Of a stretch of DNA of 64,000 nucleotides, positions 36,138-47,489 are shown in pieces (the first letter of the stretch is position 1; every line of letters starts with the position of its first letter). A program made the position numbers and the translations under genes. Below the pieces are notes generated by a model, which did not search any database, was not told where the DNA came from, and worked only from the letters and a program-made list of their open reading frames with translations. This DNA comes from Triglochin maritima (taxonomy: Eukaryota > Streptophyta > Magnoliopsida > Alismatales > Juncaginaceae). The stretch is from positions 21,319,501 through 21,383,500 of the forward strand of contig OY821786.1 in the NCBI GenBank assembly GCA_963682175.1, written 5' to 3'.

Positions 36138-36518
36138 TATGATTAATCCTCTCCTTTGTTGTACATATCTTTATCATTTTTATAATAAAAAACATTGAGA
36201 AAAAGAAGAAAAAAAGAGAGGTGTCTTTGATATTTTTCCATATCCCTTTGTTAAAAATGTGTTTTTCTCTACCCTACCCATCGTCCACCCAAAGCAAAAT
36301 CGTTCTTTCACTCCTCGCCACCTCTCTGCGAAAACTTGAAGCCAGATCTCACAAACGGACCGCCAATCAGTGGTTTTCCACCGCCAATTAGCAGTTTGAT
36401 TTGTAGATCTAGGCTGTAATATTTGGCCATGAGTTTTTCTTGGATGTTCCAGTCATTTTTGAATGGGTGCCATCGATTCTACTATTCACGATGACATGCT
36501 TCAGCCTCCATCCCTCGA
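36138..36518 (+). other. E4 region between integrase and env-like ORF
   Basis: No ORF. Holds a GACCGCCAATCAGTGG / CCACCGCCAATTAGCAG palindrome pair (36358-36396), echoing the LTR and leader palindromes. An A-rich stretch is at 36180-36220. Confidence 0.6.
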
Positions 36519-38601
36519 GTGTCGTGTTCATCTCTGTCACCACTCGCTCCTCTGTTAAAGCTCACCAAGGTAGGTGCAGGTATGACCAGCCCTTATTTAA
36601 TTCCAAAACATAATTTTGCCTCCCTGATTCGCTATTTCAGAGAACCCTTCTACGATAGAATCATAGCAAAAGGGTGGACTCATTTGTTGTATGAGGGTGA
36701 TGAAATCATGTACGTAGAATGTTGAACGTTTTATTTAAACCGCAAGTGCACGACGTCAGTGAAAACGTGACAAATACGGGTCGTCCTGAGGGAGGTGAGC
36801 AACCTCTTGTTTATCAGAAATCAAGTGGCACAAAAATGGGGAAGAAAGTTGTTTATGCTACTTTACGCTACACTACACTAAGAAGTACGAAATGTGAAAG
36901 AACGAAACAAACAATGAAATACCAACTAAGCTAAGAACGAAATGCTGGAATTCGGGAATGGGAAAACCCCTAAGGTGTGGAGTGAGTGCACACATGCAAA
37001 GAGGTTGGTGTTGAACACATTCTTGAAGCACAAATTAAGGTGGTGTTATCATGCATAGGAAGTGTCTAAATGTTATGGCAAAACCTATCAATCTATTCAC
37101 CAACCTAGTTGATTAACATTTACATATACAAGTTGTTTATTTCAGAACCCAAACAAGCATGAGAGGTGTCTAATCATTTTGGAAAATCTCATCAAGTTAT
37201 AAATTCTATCCTAAACACGCAAGCATACATTCATGTTTTATCAACACATTGGAAATAAAACATTCATCCCATTCTCTAAGGCATGTATGAACATCTACTC
37301 CACCCCCAAAGGGGATGGAACTACTCACTACACATTATACTAATTAGTGAACTAAGAAAGGAAAGCATATTAACAAACCTACTAAAACTAATGAAATGAA
37401 ATTAAACAAAGGAAAGCAAGCAAAATGAAACTAATAATATAACAAAGAAACTTTTATTAACAAATGACTCACATTTCAAGTAACATCCTCCTACTTTAGT
37501 GTGTGCTTCAAGGCCTCACTTCTAGTAGGAAGAGTAGCCACTTAAAATATGGAGTGATTACAATAGAAGGTGAAGAGTTCTATTTATAACCATAGAAAAA
37601 GGTAATCCGGGACAATCCCCCGATGTGGGACAAAACAAATACCAGAAATTGACTAAATACACACTAATACGCAACCCACCAAAATCTCAGCGGATTTGGG
37701 CCAAAACAGACCGTTAATTAGCGGTCTTGGACCGCCAATTGGCGGTCTATATGGTTTGGATCCCGTTGGATTTTCTTCTGGATGTCTTTGGTGGTCTTTG
37801 ATGCATCTACTTTGTTTATTGGAGCTCCAACCCAAATCTAATTGCCAAAATACTCCCCAAGATGGTGTGGAGTTTTCTGTTTTGCTCTTTGGTCCTTTGG
37901 TCTTACGTTCAGGTCCTTCTCCCTTATATCTTAGTCCCCAGGTCTCACAATTCCGTCCTTTTTCTCTGCTTTTGGGTCCTTTTATGCTTCATCTCTTCAA
38001 ACCTATTTATTTCTGAAATTCAAACATAAAACTCGTCACATAGCATTGTTTAGGTGAAAGATAATGGATATAAGATACAAATATAAGCATGAAATGATGT
38101 CAATCATAGAAACTCTCGTACACAGGTTTTTCCTAAACTCGAGCGTCACCATACCGGTCAATTCGAGTTTAGTGTCACCCGTAGAGGGGTGAGACACCCT
38201 GTGACACCTCAATTTATCTCCGACGTGACTAGGATATCCTTAGTCGATGATCTTGCGCCCACCGATGACATTAATTTTTACCGATCTATGCTTGGGCGTG
38301 GGCAACCCATTTCATCGCATGGGGGATTACCCAATGCGCACATCTACTCCAATGTGCACATTGTAGCCAGGTAGGTGTGTAGGAATATGTGGGGCTAAGA
38401 GCGGACCTCCACATTCTTCACACCTAGTTTGCGAATAGTGTATAGTCTCATGGATGGTTCACCTCACTGCATTTGTCGAATGTTATTCGACATTCTGGTG
38501 AAAGCCATGGTTAAAGAAATACACTATTTGCCTACTCTGGTGACCCAACTTTGTGGCATGTTGGACATCCCACGATTTGAGCGCTTGCTACGGTGCCAAG
38601 G
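36519..38601 (+). pseudogene. E4 env-like / plant transposon-protein ORF, interrupted by S4
   Basis: Downstream of integrase, where Athila elements carry an env-like ORF of unknown role. 36519-36719 encodes FREPFYDRIIAKGWTHLL. After S4 the frame resumes at 38112 with PQFISDVTRISLVDD and continues to YLPTLVTQLCGMLDIPRFE near 38510-38590, then is cut by E6 at 38602. This resembles the putative plant transposon protein domain seen in Athila elements, but I cannot align it here. A stop near 38372 breaks the frame. The last part reappears at 55363-55606. Confidence 0.5.
36720..38106 (-). mobile_element. S4: solo Athila LTR of E3 type
   Basis: 1387 bp from TGTTGAACG to ...GATGTCAATCA (plus orientation), with a perfect TSD TAGAA (36715-36719 and 38107-38111). 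The minus-strand USE-like GTCCCACATCG is perfect (plus 37621-37631). Palindrome near 37726-37748. It sits inside the E4 env-like ORF. Confidence 0.9.
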
Positions 38602-38606
38602 CATTG

Positions 38607-40021
38607 TGATTGATCGTTTTATATTAACCGCAAGTGCACGGCCGCGTTGAAGCGGTGGCAAATACGGGTCGTCCACTGGGAGGTGTGTCGACACTTGGTT
38701 TGTGCGAAGGCGAAAGGTAAAGAAAAGGAAGAAGGATGTATTACACTAAACTACACTAAAATGCTAAACTAGTAAACAAACAAGCTAAAATGAACTAAAC
38801 AACTAAGCTAATCAACTAATGCAAAAGATAAAATCCTAGCAATGAAAACCCCTAAGGGGTGGAGTGTGTGTGTGTGCACATGAAATAAGTGTGGTATGAA
38901 ATGCATACAAGAACCTCAAGCAGTTAGTGTTGTTAATGCATAAGAAGTACCTAACTATGGCAAGACCTATCATTACAACACTAACTTATGTGCATAATAT
39001 GAGTAATGCAAAGTTGTTATTAAGACACTTAGACAAGCATGGAATGTACCTAAGCTATGGCAGAAACTATCAAGTAAGGTTCTTAATAATTCAAACAAGC
39101 ATACTAATATCAACACAAAACATTCATATTAAGCATTCATGCCACCTACATAACATGTACATACATCTACTCCACCCCCAAAGGGGATGGAACTACTCAC
39201 TACTCATTACACTAACTGTATTAACAAAAGAAAGCATAACACTGAAATGAAAGTTAACTAAGAAAGCAAAAAGTATTAAAGAAGCTTAAAAGGAAAGGAA
39301 AGACTAAACAAACATGCACAAATTAAAAGACAAGATTAAAAGAAACTAAAAGAATTATTTTATTAACAAATGACTCACATTGAAGGTAGCATTCTTCTCC
39401 ACCTTGAGTTTTTGCTTCAAGGCTCACTCCTTAGTAGAGAGAATGCCACCAAGAAATGGGTAATTACAATGGAAGGTGAAGAGTTCTATTTATAAGCATG
39501 GAAAAAGCTAATCGGGGACAATCCCCCGATGTGGGACTAAACCAATACCAAAAATAGACTAAGCATACATTAATACACGTGATACAGAAAACTAAACGGA
39601 TCCTGGGCTATATGGACCGCCAATTGGCGATTCAAGACCGCCAATTGGCGGTCTATAAGCTTTAGATCCGTCTGGTTTTCTTTGTGGGCTTTGGTTGAAG
39701 TATTTCTGGGTCTTGGATGCATCTACGTGGTCTGTTGGAGCTCCGACCCGAATCAAATTGCCAAAATACTCCCCATGATGGTGTGGAGTTTCCTGTTTTG
39801 CTCTTAGGTCCTTCGGTCTTACGATCAGGTCCTTCTCCCTTGCATCTTAGTCCCCAGGTCTCACGATTAAGTCCTTTTTCTTGCTTTTGGGTCCTTTCAT
39901 GGCTCTTCTCTTCAAACGTCTTTATTTATGAAATTCAAACATAAAACTCGTCACATAGCATTGCTTAGATGTAAGATAATGGATATAAGATACGAATATG
40001 AGCATGAAATGATGTCAATCA
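38607..40021 (-). repeat. E6 left (3') LTR
   Basis: 1415 bp. USE-like GTCCCACATCG is perfect (plus 39527-39537), 32 bp from TATAAATAG (complement at 39486-39494). Palindrome GACCGCCAATTGGCGGTC near 39636-39653. It is followed by CATTG (40022-40026), the same 5 bases as before it. Confidence 0.88.
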
Positions 40022-40737
40022 CATTGACCTCGAGGTTGCGAAAATGACTCGTCATATCGCCATTGCCTTCAGGAGGCATGGGTGCCTGATTACATGGAGG
40101 ACGATGTTAGAGTCAGTTCCCCAAACTCATCGGTGAGCTCGGGAACGCTCTTTAACACCGACATATCTAAGATGGTGGTCGAGTAGCAGAATGTCATTTT
40201 GGACAAGCAAAATAGGAAGATTTTGGCCAAGCGGGGTGCCTCTTCGAGCACCTCTGGCCGCCATCATTAGTCCTGTACACCATATCCATGCATTGGCGCC
40301 ATTCTGCCATACATTGAGGACAATGCGTGGATTAGGTGGGGGGGTGTTTTCACGTACGTACATATTTTGTGTGTCTTTTGTTTTATTTCGCCTTCTTTTG
40401 TTTACTTTTCTACCGTCATGTTAGTGTGCTGCATTTAATATCGATATATCTACTTGCCATGATCCTTGGGTGTCCTATCATCTTTTTTTTGCCGTAGTGC
40501 TTTCACTTACCATTTCTTTCAAAAATCTGATGTGTTTGCGGAAGAATTTTTTGTGGGGTTTGTGTATGTGTTTAGCATATGCAAAACCATTTTGAGGCAA
40601 TCAAAAAGAGAAGCTCCCAGAATTTACTTGAACATGATGCATGAGGATATCTAGGATACCGCCTTTAGGTCTTATCAAATCGTAAGGATGCACCCCGGTC
40701 TTCCCCCAGGGGCGAGTAATCATAGGGTTTCAGTACT
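40022..40737 (+). repeat. Duplicated copy of E4 flank inside E6
   Basis: Matches 55358-56075 with roughly a dozen or more differences. Contains the tail of the E4 env-like ORF and the first part of the E4 3' non-coding region. It joins E6 internal sequence at the shared bases ACTCA (40735-40739). See findings. Confidence 0.85.
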
Positions 40738-42257
40738 CACTTTCGTAGGAATCACGGTTGCACTTAGCACGTGCAACAAGTCGTTAAACCTCCTTGTTGC
40801 CAAGGAGGAGGAGTGTTGTCTCCTGAGGGTTTTCAGCGGATATACCCACAAAATACGAACAAGATGCATTATTCAATCTAGACCTCGACTCGTTGGACAA
40901 ATTTTGTCGATCAATGGACGCGGTAATCCTACGGGCCGACTCTATATAGGTAATCAGTCCACACCTAGCCTAATGAACCATTCGTGCAAGTTAAATAAGG
41001 AATTAAATGAAAAGACATGGACAACCTTAAGATCCTCAAGTGATACAAAGTGTAAGGTCCATTAAGGTTCTTATTCGCATTTTTTTTCTTTTTCTTTCTT
41101 TTCTCATCATTTTTTTTTCTTTTTCTTTTTATTAGTTGGAACTTCATTCTCCCAGGGTCAGGTTTCGTGCATCATTGCCCATGAGGACTTACACTATCAC
41201 GTACACCTTTCCCCAAATCTCCACATAGGGCAATCCCTACCACCCGTGTAACGGGAGTTCGGTCGGTGCATCCCAAGTCAGATGACTCGAAAGCACCAGG
41301 CACAAAGTCCCCTCAGACCTACTTTCCAGAATGATAGGAGCCGTGCGAGAAGAGAGAACACCTACTCACTTATTTCTTATCTACACATGAACCAAAACCC
41401 CTACACTTAATGTCTCACAACAAGATCTAAAGGGTCCTTGACTACAGCAAACTTCCTTAAGTTAATAGACACGAATTAGTGACTCATTTGGTTCAGGGTG
41501 GACTTCATTAAATGTTTGAGCACTGAAACCCTATGATTACTCACCCCCAAAGGAAAACTGGGGTGCATCCTAACGACTCGATAAATCCTAAAGCCACTGT
41601 ACTAGATATCCTAATGCATCAAGTTCAAGACAATTTTGGGAGCTTTTCTTTTTACTTTGCCTCTCAACGGTTTTGCACATGCTAAACATATGCAAAAACC
41701 ACAAAACATTTTCTTTCGCAAACACATGAAGATTTTGAAAGAAATGTGAAAATTTTGAAGCACTAGGCAAGCAAAAGAAGACAAGTCACCCAAGGATCAT
41801 GGCAAGCAGATATATCGATATTAAATGCAGCACACTAACATGACCCTAATAATGCACACAAAAGAAAATAAAATCAAAGGAAAAAGACTCGACTATGTAC
41901 ACACGTAAAACACCCTCCACACCTAGTTCATGCATTGTCCTCAATGAATGCGAGCAAGATACTACATGGATTTATGCATGAAAAAGGAGAGATCTCACCA
42001 ACGTGAAGTACACAGGGAAGTTTCAAGGTCATGATGATGGACACAAACCCGAATTCCCTCAAAACCTGTGAGATGCTAAAGAAATGATACAAATACGTGC
42101 AAGAAATGGAGCCCAAATCCACAAGGGTTGGGGCTCACAACAATCGATGCTCACTGAATGAGTCTTTTTTGTACTTTTTTTTATATATAACTATGTACAA
42201 ACATAAGTTCCCATCTTCATTTGTCAAAAGACATCAAATGGGAACCTCAAGAGTGGG
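40738..42257 (-). other. E6 3' non-coding internal region
   Basis: Minus-strand equivalent of 51774-53350 in E7. Includes the CATTGAGGACAATG block and purine run (complement at 41915-41945). The last roughly 95 bases before the LTR, including the PPT, are missing. ORFs here are short and unconvincing. Confidence 0.7.
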
Positions 42258-43748
42258 TCAATGCACTTGGAAAGGGAACATGACACCACGCAGGGCCAGA
42301 ATACGCATGCGTGGGCCCCCTTCACAAAGAGCACCAGATGAAATGAGAGGTTCATGAATTGGACGCAAAGGCGTCTCATTCAAAGGATCAAACTGAAAGA
42401 TCTTGAACCTCTCGAGAGTTTGGGAAATAATGGGCAACGGAAGAAAAATATCTCCCGTTGTGGAACTGAAGTTATGATCATCAATCCAAACTCTCCAACC
42501 AACAGGCTGGTGGGCCGGAACGAGGTGAAGCACCTCGTTGTTCATGTCCAACTCACCAGGAGAACAGGAAGTGGGTCTCATACCCAAAGTATCCTCCAAG
42601 GAACTCCTAATACCTTCATGAGCAATGTAGTTGTTTGATGTTCCATCATTTCCAAGATGATCCGGAACAATAGTGAGAGGCAAACTCTCATCAGGTTGTT
42701 TGAAATTGAGGGTACTAGGGAGCTCTTGCTCCACCAGAGGTGAGTCCTTAAGAGGCACAACATGAAGATCATGTGGCTCAAGGGCCACGGGACAAAATGA
42801 TAAGGCACAATCCTGTGCCGACTCATAATGAAGCTGGTCCAAGTTATTCTCAATTTGAATCGAATCCTCCACTAAGTGATCGTGAATTGAAACCCCAAGT
42901 CCCTCAGACTGACTAGGAGTTTGACTTTGAAAGGTTGTGCTTTGAATTTGTGGATGTTGTGGTGGTTCGATATCAAAAGAAGAATCCTCATGTTGACATG
43001 AAATGTCACTCTCCTCACGTTCACGTAATTGCTGCGACATTTGACTCACTTGCAGTGCAATATTTTGTATGGATTGTTGAGTGGTTTCCATGAACATAAG
43101 GAAAGTTTGTTTCAAGGAATCAGGTATGCGGTCAACGATGAGGTCCAAGTCAGAGCTTGGGAAATTTTGGGGTTGGGTGTGGATGGGCTGAGAATGAGTC
43201 CAATGATTTGGAGTGGGGTGTTGGTAGAATTCTGGGTATTCGGGAGGAGGATACTGGGGTGAACATGAAGTATAAGAATTTGAATAAGAATTGTCTCCCC
43301 ATGAATCCATCACTCTTGGGTTGTACGCGGATGCGTAATGGTCATATTGAGCATTTTGGGAAAATGTATGCTCATACTCAGGCTCTGGGGGAACATAAGG
43401 ACATTCCCCGAAATCATGACCACTCAACCCACAATAGTGACACGGTACGACTACTGGAGCCACTGGTGCACCCATGTCATCTACCACATGCATGAAAGAG
43501 GCCAAAGGTTCTTGCAATGTCTCAGATTCATGACCAACATATGATCCGACGTAACTAGATGGTGGTCTAGCAGTCGGTGCCTCTCTCATGTTACCCCAAT
43601 ATGTAGATTGCTCAGTCACACAATGAAGATTATCCCAACCATACGGGGTGTTTGTGTGAGCCACCCCCGGTTGCATGGGTCCGGAATACCAGGAAGAATT
43701 GTCCTGGTCCCAATAATGATATGGATGGTCGCCCATGTAACCATCCAT
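42258..43748 (-). CDS. Capsid-less Gag-like protein of E6 (zinc knuckle plus C-terminal domain), 496 aa
   Basis: Open frame of 496 codons from ATG at 43748 (MDGYMGDHPYHYW). The longer frame starting at 43760 uses TTG and has no support. Residues about 1-60 are a leader. The knuckle CHYCGLSGHDFGEC (C103, C106, H111, C116) could bind nucleic acid. A Pro/Tyr/Gln-rich stretch runs to about 200, then LKQTFLMFMETTQ and VSQMSQQLREREE, a likely coiled coil. From about 320 come PVALEPHDLHVVP, then PVGWRVWIDDHNF (415-427) and ALCEGGPRM near the end. Compared with E7, the capsid (between leader and NMREAP) and the protease are absent. No catalytic motif is seen. The frame is intact while its relatives in E5 and E2 are decayed. 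Its job is unknown; I infer an RNA-binding helper or a non-functional leftover. Confidence 0.7.
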   Translation of the reverse strand: MDGYMGDHPYHYWDQDNSSWYSGPMQPGVAHTNTPYGWDNLHCVTEQSTYWGNMREAPTARPPSSYVGSYVGHESETLQEPLASFMHVVDDMGAPVAPVVVPCHYCGLSGHDFGECPYVPPEPEYEHTFSQNAQYDHYASAYNPRVMDSWGDNSYSNSYTSCSPQYPPPEYPEFYQHPTPNHWTHSQPIHTQPQNFPSSDLDLIVDRIPDSLKQTFLMFMETTQQSIQNIALQVSQMSQQLREREESDISCQHEDSSFDIEPPQHPQIQSTTFQSQTPSQSEGLGVSIHDHLVEDSIQIENNLDQLHYESAQDCALSFCPVALEPHDLHVVPLKDSPLVEQELPSTLNFKQPDESLPLTIVPDHLGNDGTSNNYIAHEGIRSSLEDTLGMRPTSCSPGELDMNNEVLHLVPAHQPVGWRVWIDDHNFSSTTGDIFLPLPIISQTLERFKIFQFDPLNETPLRPIHEPLISSGALCEGGPRMRILALRGVMFPFQVH

Positions 43749-44855
43749 CTCAACAAACAACTCTTGAGTCGACCACTCTCACCACCACGAGACTAAGCTC
43801 GCAAAAAGTGCTCGACTCGACCCTAAAACGCTATATGAGAGTGTAAAGGGGAGGATACTATAACGTAGAAGAAGGTGAGAAGAAGATGACTCAGAGGAGA
43901 AGGGAAGAATCCAAGAGCTAGCGTGGGTAATGGGATCAGGTAGAAGCCTAACTAGCAAGCACGACTCAAACAATGTAAGGCAATGGGTCCTTAGGCTAGA
44001 CGACGCCTAACTTCGAGGTCACTAGCCTTGACACGCCTCACCTCCCTACAACGAGGACCACAATGCCCAGCAAGTGATACCAGATCCGGAGATCCAGTAC
44101 CTCCTACTATCGACAAGGCAGGCAACGCCGATCAGGTCATGACGGTCTCGACTAGATTACTCTCCTAGTGCATCCGAATTCCTTAGGGCCAATGTCTACT
44201 TGCTTTTAGTTAAGACTTTATTAAGAGTGATTTTTGGGGCCAAGGAAAGGGTGATGAAATCCCCCACCTTATCTTTTATGGGACAACCCCTCCTTAGTAG
44301 CGATTTAATCCTAAATCTAGCAATCAATCGCTCCAATCAAATGCTCTCTCACTCTTGTCCCGATGTAGCTTACTAACTAATGCATGATCGAAACATGCAT
44401 AAATGAGAGTTTTGGGTGCACGTACCTCACGCTAGCTATCAACAACAAAATGTAAGGAAAAGAAAAGACAAATGCATGCAAGGTCTACACATGATGCATG
44501 ACCTAGATGGCAAGGAGTCTAATCTTTTGCTTTGAGTTTTATGGTCCAAGTTGATTAATGGGGGAGTGATTAATGATCTGGGAGCAAATGAGAAGTCACA
44601 GCATGCAAAATAGGGCTCCCAGATATCACAAATTCCAGAACTAAGTACCAGAAAAAATTTGGAAGCAGGAAACCCTCACCAGGCCGCCAATTGGCGGTCT
44701 CCAACCGCTGATTGGTGGTCCTTTTGTAGCTTCTGTTCCTCAAACTTGTCCAGTAGCCTCCCCTTGATCCTATGGTTCCCTGAAACTAAGAAAAACTAGA
44801 AATAAAAAATCAAAAACCCCTCGAATCGTCCAAACCAAGGTCTGGACAGAGCACC
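43749..44855 (-). other. E6 5' leader
   Basis: Non-coding. Splice-donor-like GTGAGGTACG (minus; GT at 44425-44424) and CCGCCAATTGGCGG plus AACCGCTGATTGGTGG palindromes (44682-44720). Confidence 0.65.
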
Positions 44856-44873
44856 TCCCCGGCAACGGCGCCA
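44856..44873 (-). other. E6 primer-binding site (tRNA-Asp)
   Basis: Minus strand TGGCGCCGTTGCCGGGGA, the canonical tRNA-Asp complement, six bases after the LTR end. Confidence 0.9.
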
Positions 44874-45891
44874 AAAACTTGATTGATCGTTTTATATTAA
44901 CCGCAAGTGCACGGCCGCGTTGAAGCGGTGGCAAATACGGGTCGTCCACTGGGAGGTGTGTCGACACTTGGTTTGTGCGAAGGCGAGAGGTAAAGAAAAG
45001 GAAGAAGGATGTATAACACTAAACTACACTAAAATGCTAAACTAGTAAACAAACAAGCTAAAATGAACTAAACAACTAAGCTAATCAACTAATGCAAAAG
45101 ATAAAATCCCAGCAATGAAAACCCCTAAGGGGTGGAGTGTGTGTGTGCACATGAAATAAGTGTGGTATGAAATGCATACAAGAAGCTCAAGCAGTTAGTG
45201 TTGTTATGCATAAGAAGTACCTAACTATGGCAAGACCTATCATGACAACACTAACTTATGTGCATAATATGAGCAATGCAAGGTTGTTATTAAGACACTT
45301 AGACAAGCATGGAATGTACCTAAGCTATGGCAGAAACCATCAAGTAAGGTTCTTAATAATTCAAGCAAGCTTACTAATATCAACACAAAACATTCATATT
45401 AAGCATTCGTACAACATACATAACATGTACATACATCTACTCCACCCCCAAAGGGGATGGAACTACTCACTAATCATTACACTTCCTACATTAACAAAAT
45501 GAGACATTATACTGAAAGGAAATTTAACTAAGCAAGTAGGGAACATTAAAGACGCTTATTGAAAGAAACATAAATTAAAGAAACATGCACAAATTAAAAG
45601 ACAAGATTAAAAGAAACTAGAAGAATTATTTTATTAACAAATGACTCACATTGAAGGTAGCATTCTTCTCCACCTTGAGTTTTTGCTTCAAGGCTCACTC
45701 CTTAGTAGAGAGAATGCCACCAAGCAATGGGTAATTACAATGGAAGGTGAAGAGTTCTATTTATAAGCATGAAAAAAGCTAATCGGGGACAATCCCCCGA
45801 TGTGGGACTAAACCAATACCAAAAATAGACTAAGCATACACTAATACAAGTGCTACAGAAAACTAAACGGATCCTGGGCTATATGGACCGC

Positions 45892-47465
45892 TGATTGACA
45901 TCATTTCATGCTTATATTTGTACCTTATATCCATTATCTTACACCTAAGCAATGCTATGTGACGAGTTTTATGTTTAGTTTTCAGAAATAAGTAGGTTTG
46001 AAGAGAAGAGCCATGAAAGGACCCAAAAGCAGGAAAAAAGGACCTAATTGTGAGACCTGGGGACCAAGATGCAAGGGGGAAGGACCTGATCGTAAGACAG
46101 AAGGACCTAAGAGCAAAACAGGAAACTCCACACCATCATGAGGAGTATTTTGTCAATTCGATTCGGGTCGGAGCTCCAATAAACCAACCAGATGCATCTA
46201 AGACCAAGAAACACTTCAAGAAAAGCCCACAAAGAAAACCAGACGGATCTAAACTTTATAGACCGCCAATTGGCGGTCTGGAACCGCTAATTGGCGGTCC
46301 ATTTAGCCCAGAATCCATCTAGTTTTCTGTAGCACGTGTATTAGTGTATTCTTAGTGTATTTGTGGTATTGGTTTAGTCCCACATCGGGGGATTGTCCCG
46401 GATTAGCTTTTTCCATGCTTATAAATAGAACTCTTCACCTCCCATTGTATCCATCTCCCTCTTGGTGGCCATCTTCCCTACTAAGAGTGAAGCCTTGAAG
46501 CAAAACTCTAGTGGAGGAAGAGCTACTTGTAATTGAGTGAGTTAATAATATAAGTTTTCTTTTAATGATGTTGTTTCTCTCTTAGTTTAATTTCCTTTCC
46601 TTTGCATGCTTGTTTGTTTGTTTAGTTTTATGCTTCTTTAATATTTCTTGCTTAAGTAGTATAAATTTCATTTCAGTATTATGCTTTCCTTTGCTAAATT
46701 AGTTAGTGTAATGAGTAGTGAGTAGTTCCATCCCCATTTGGGGGGTGGAGAAATATGTGATATAATAATGTAGTGTATTAAGTGTGTGTTATTTTTATCC
46801 CTTGAGCTTTATATGATTTCCATAACCATCTAATGGGTCTCCACTCTTATCTTTGATATGCTAATGCTCTTGAATGAAGCTTAGCTTATGCTTTGATTAG
46901 TGGACCTATTTTATGGGGAATGATAAAGTTAGGATATGGATGAAGTTAATGTTGGAAACACAATTTGTAGTGTATGTACTCTTGTTGCCTTTTCCTTAGC
47001 TAATGTCTTGTATGTTTTAATGATGTAGTCATCTTAATTCATGTAGAGGCATAGTAGGGTCTAGTCTTTATACTTGAGTTCATGTAGCTTCATTCCAATC
47101 ATTGTCTTGTATGTTTTAATGATGTAGTCTTATCTTAATTCATGTAGAGGCAAGATTGGATGTAGTTTTATGATTTCATGCACTACATGTTGTGAGGAGC
47201 TTAATTGAACACACACACACACACATCTTTATGTTCACATTATTTCTCTACCCCCTTTGGGGTTTAGTTTTATTGCTTATCTTCATTTCCTTTGCATTTC
47301 ATTTCAGCTTTGTAGTTTAGATTAGTGTAATACATCTTTCTCCCTTCTTTTTACCTCTCGCCTTCGAATAAACCAAGTGTCGACACACCTCCCAGTGGAC
47401 GACCCGTATTTGCCACCGCTTCAACGCGGCCGTGCACTTGCGGTTAAATATAAAACGATCAATCA
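45892..47465 (+). repeat. E7 5' LTR
   Basis: TGATTGACATC ... CGATCAATCA, 1574 bp. The palindrome GACCGCCAATTGGCGGTC is at about 46261-46278 and a second AACCGCTAATTGGCGGTCC at about 46282-46300. Confidence 0.95.
46377..46428 (+). promoter_or_regulatory. E7 LTR promoter: snRNA-type upstream sequence element plus TATA box
   Basis: GTCCCACATCG (46377-46387) matches the plant snRNA USE consensus RTCCCACATCG exactly. TATAAATAG (46420-46428) lies 32 bp downstream, close to the spacing reported for Pol II-transcribed plant snRNA genes. The same pair occurs in the 3' LTR (53863 onward) and in E3, S4 and E6. Confidence 0.7.
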
Positions 47466-47471
47466 AGTTTT

Positions 47472-47489
47472 TGGCGCCGTTGCCGGGGA
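47472..47489 (+). other. E7 primer-binding site (tRNA-Asp)
   Basis: TGGCGCCGTTGCCGGGGA, perfect complement of the 3' end expected for plant tRNA-Asp. Confidence 0.92.

Noticed and set aside
46377..46600. A U-snRNA gene, because of the USE plus TATA arrangement
   Set aside because: Sequence after the TATA box matches no snRNA start I can recognise and the pair repeats in every Athila LTR.
47472..47489. tRNA gene
   Set aside because: Only an 18-base match to a tRNA 3' end at the PBS position; no cloverleaf follows.
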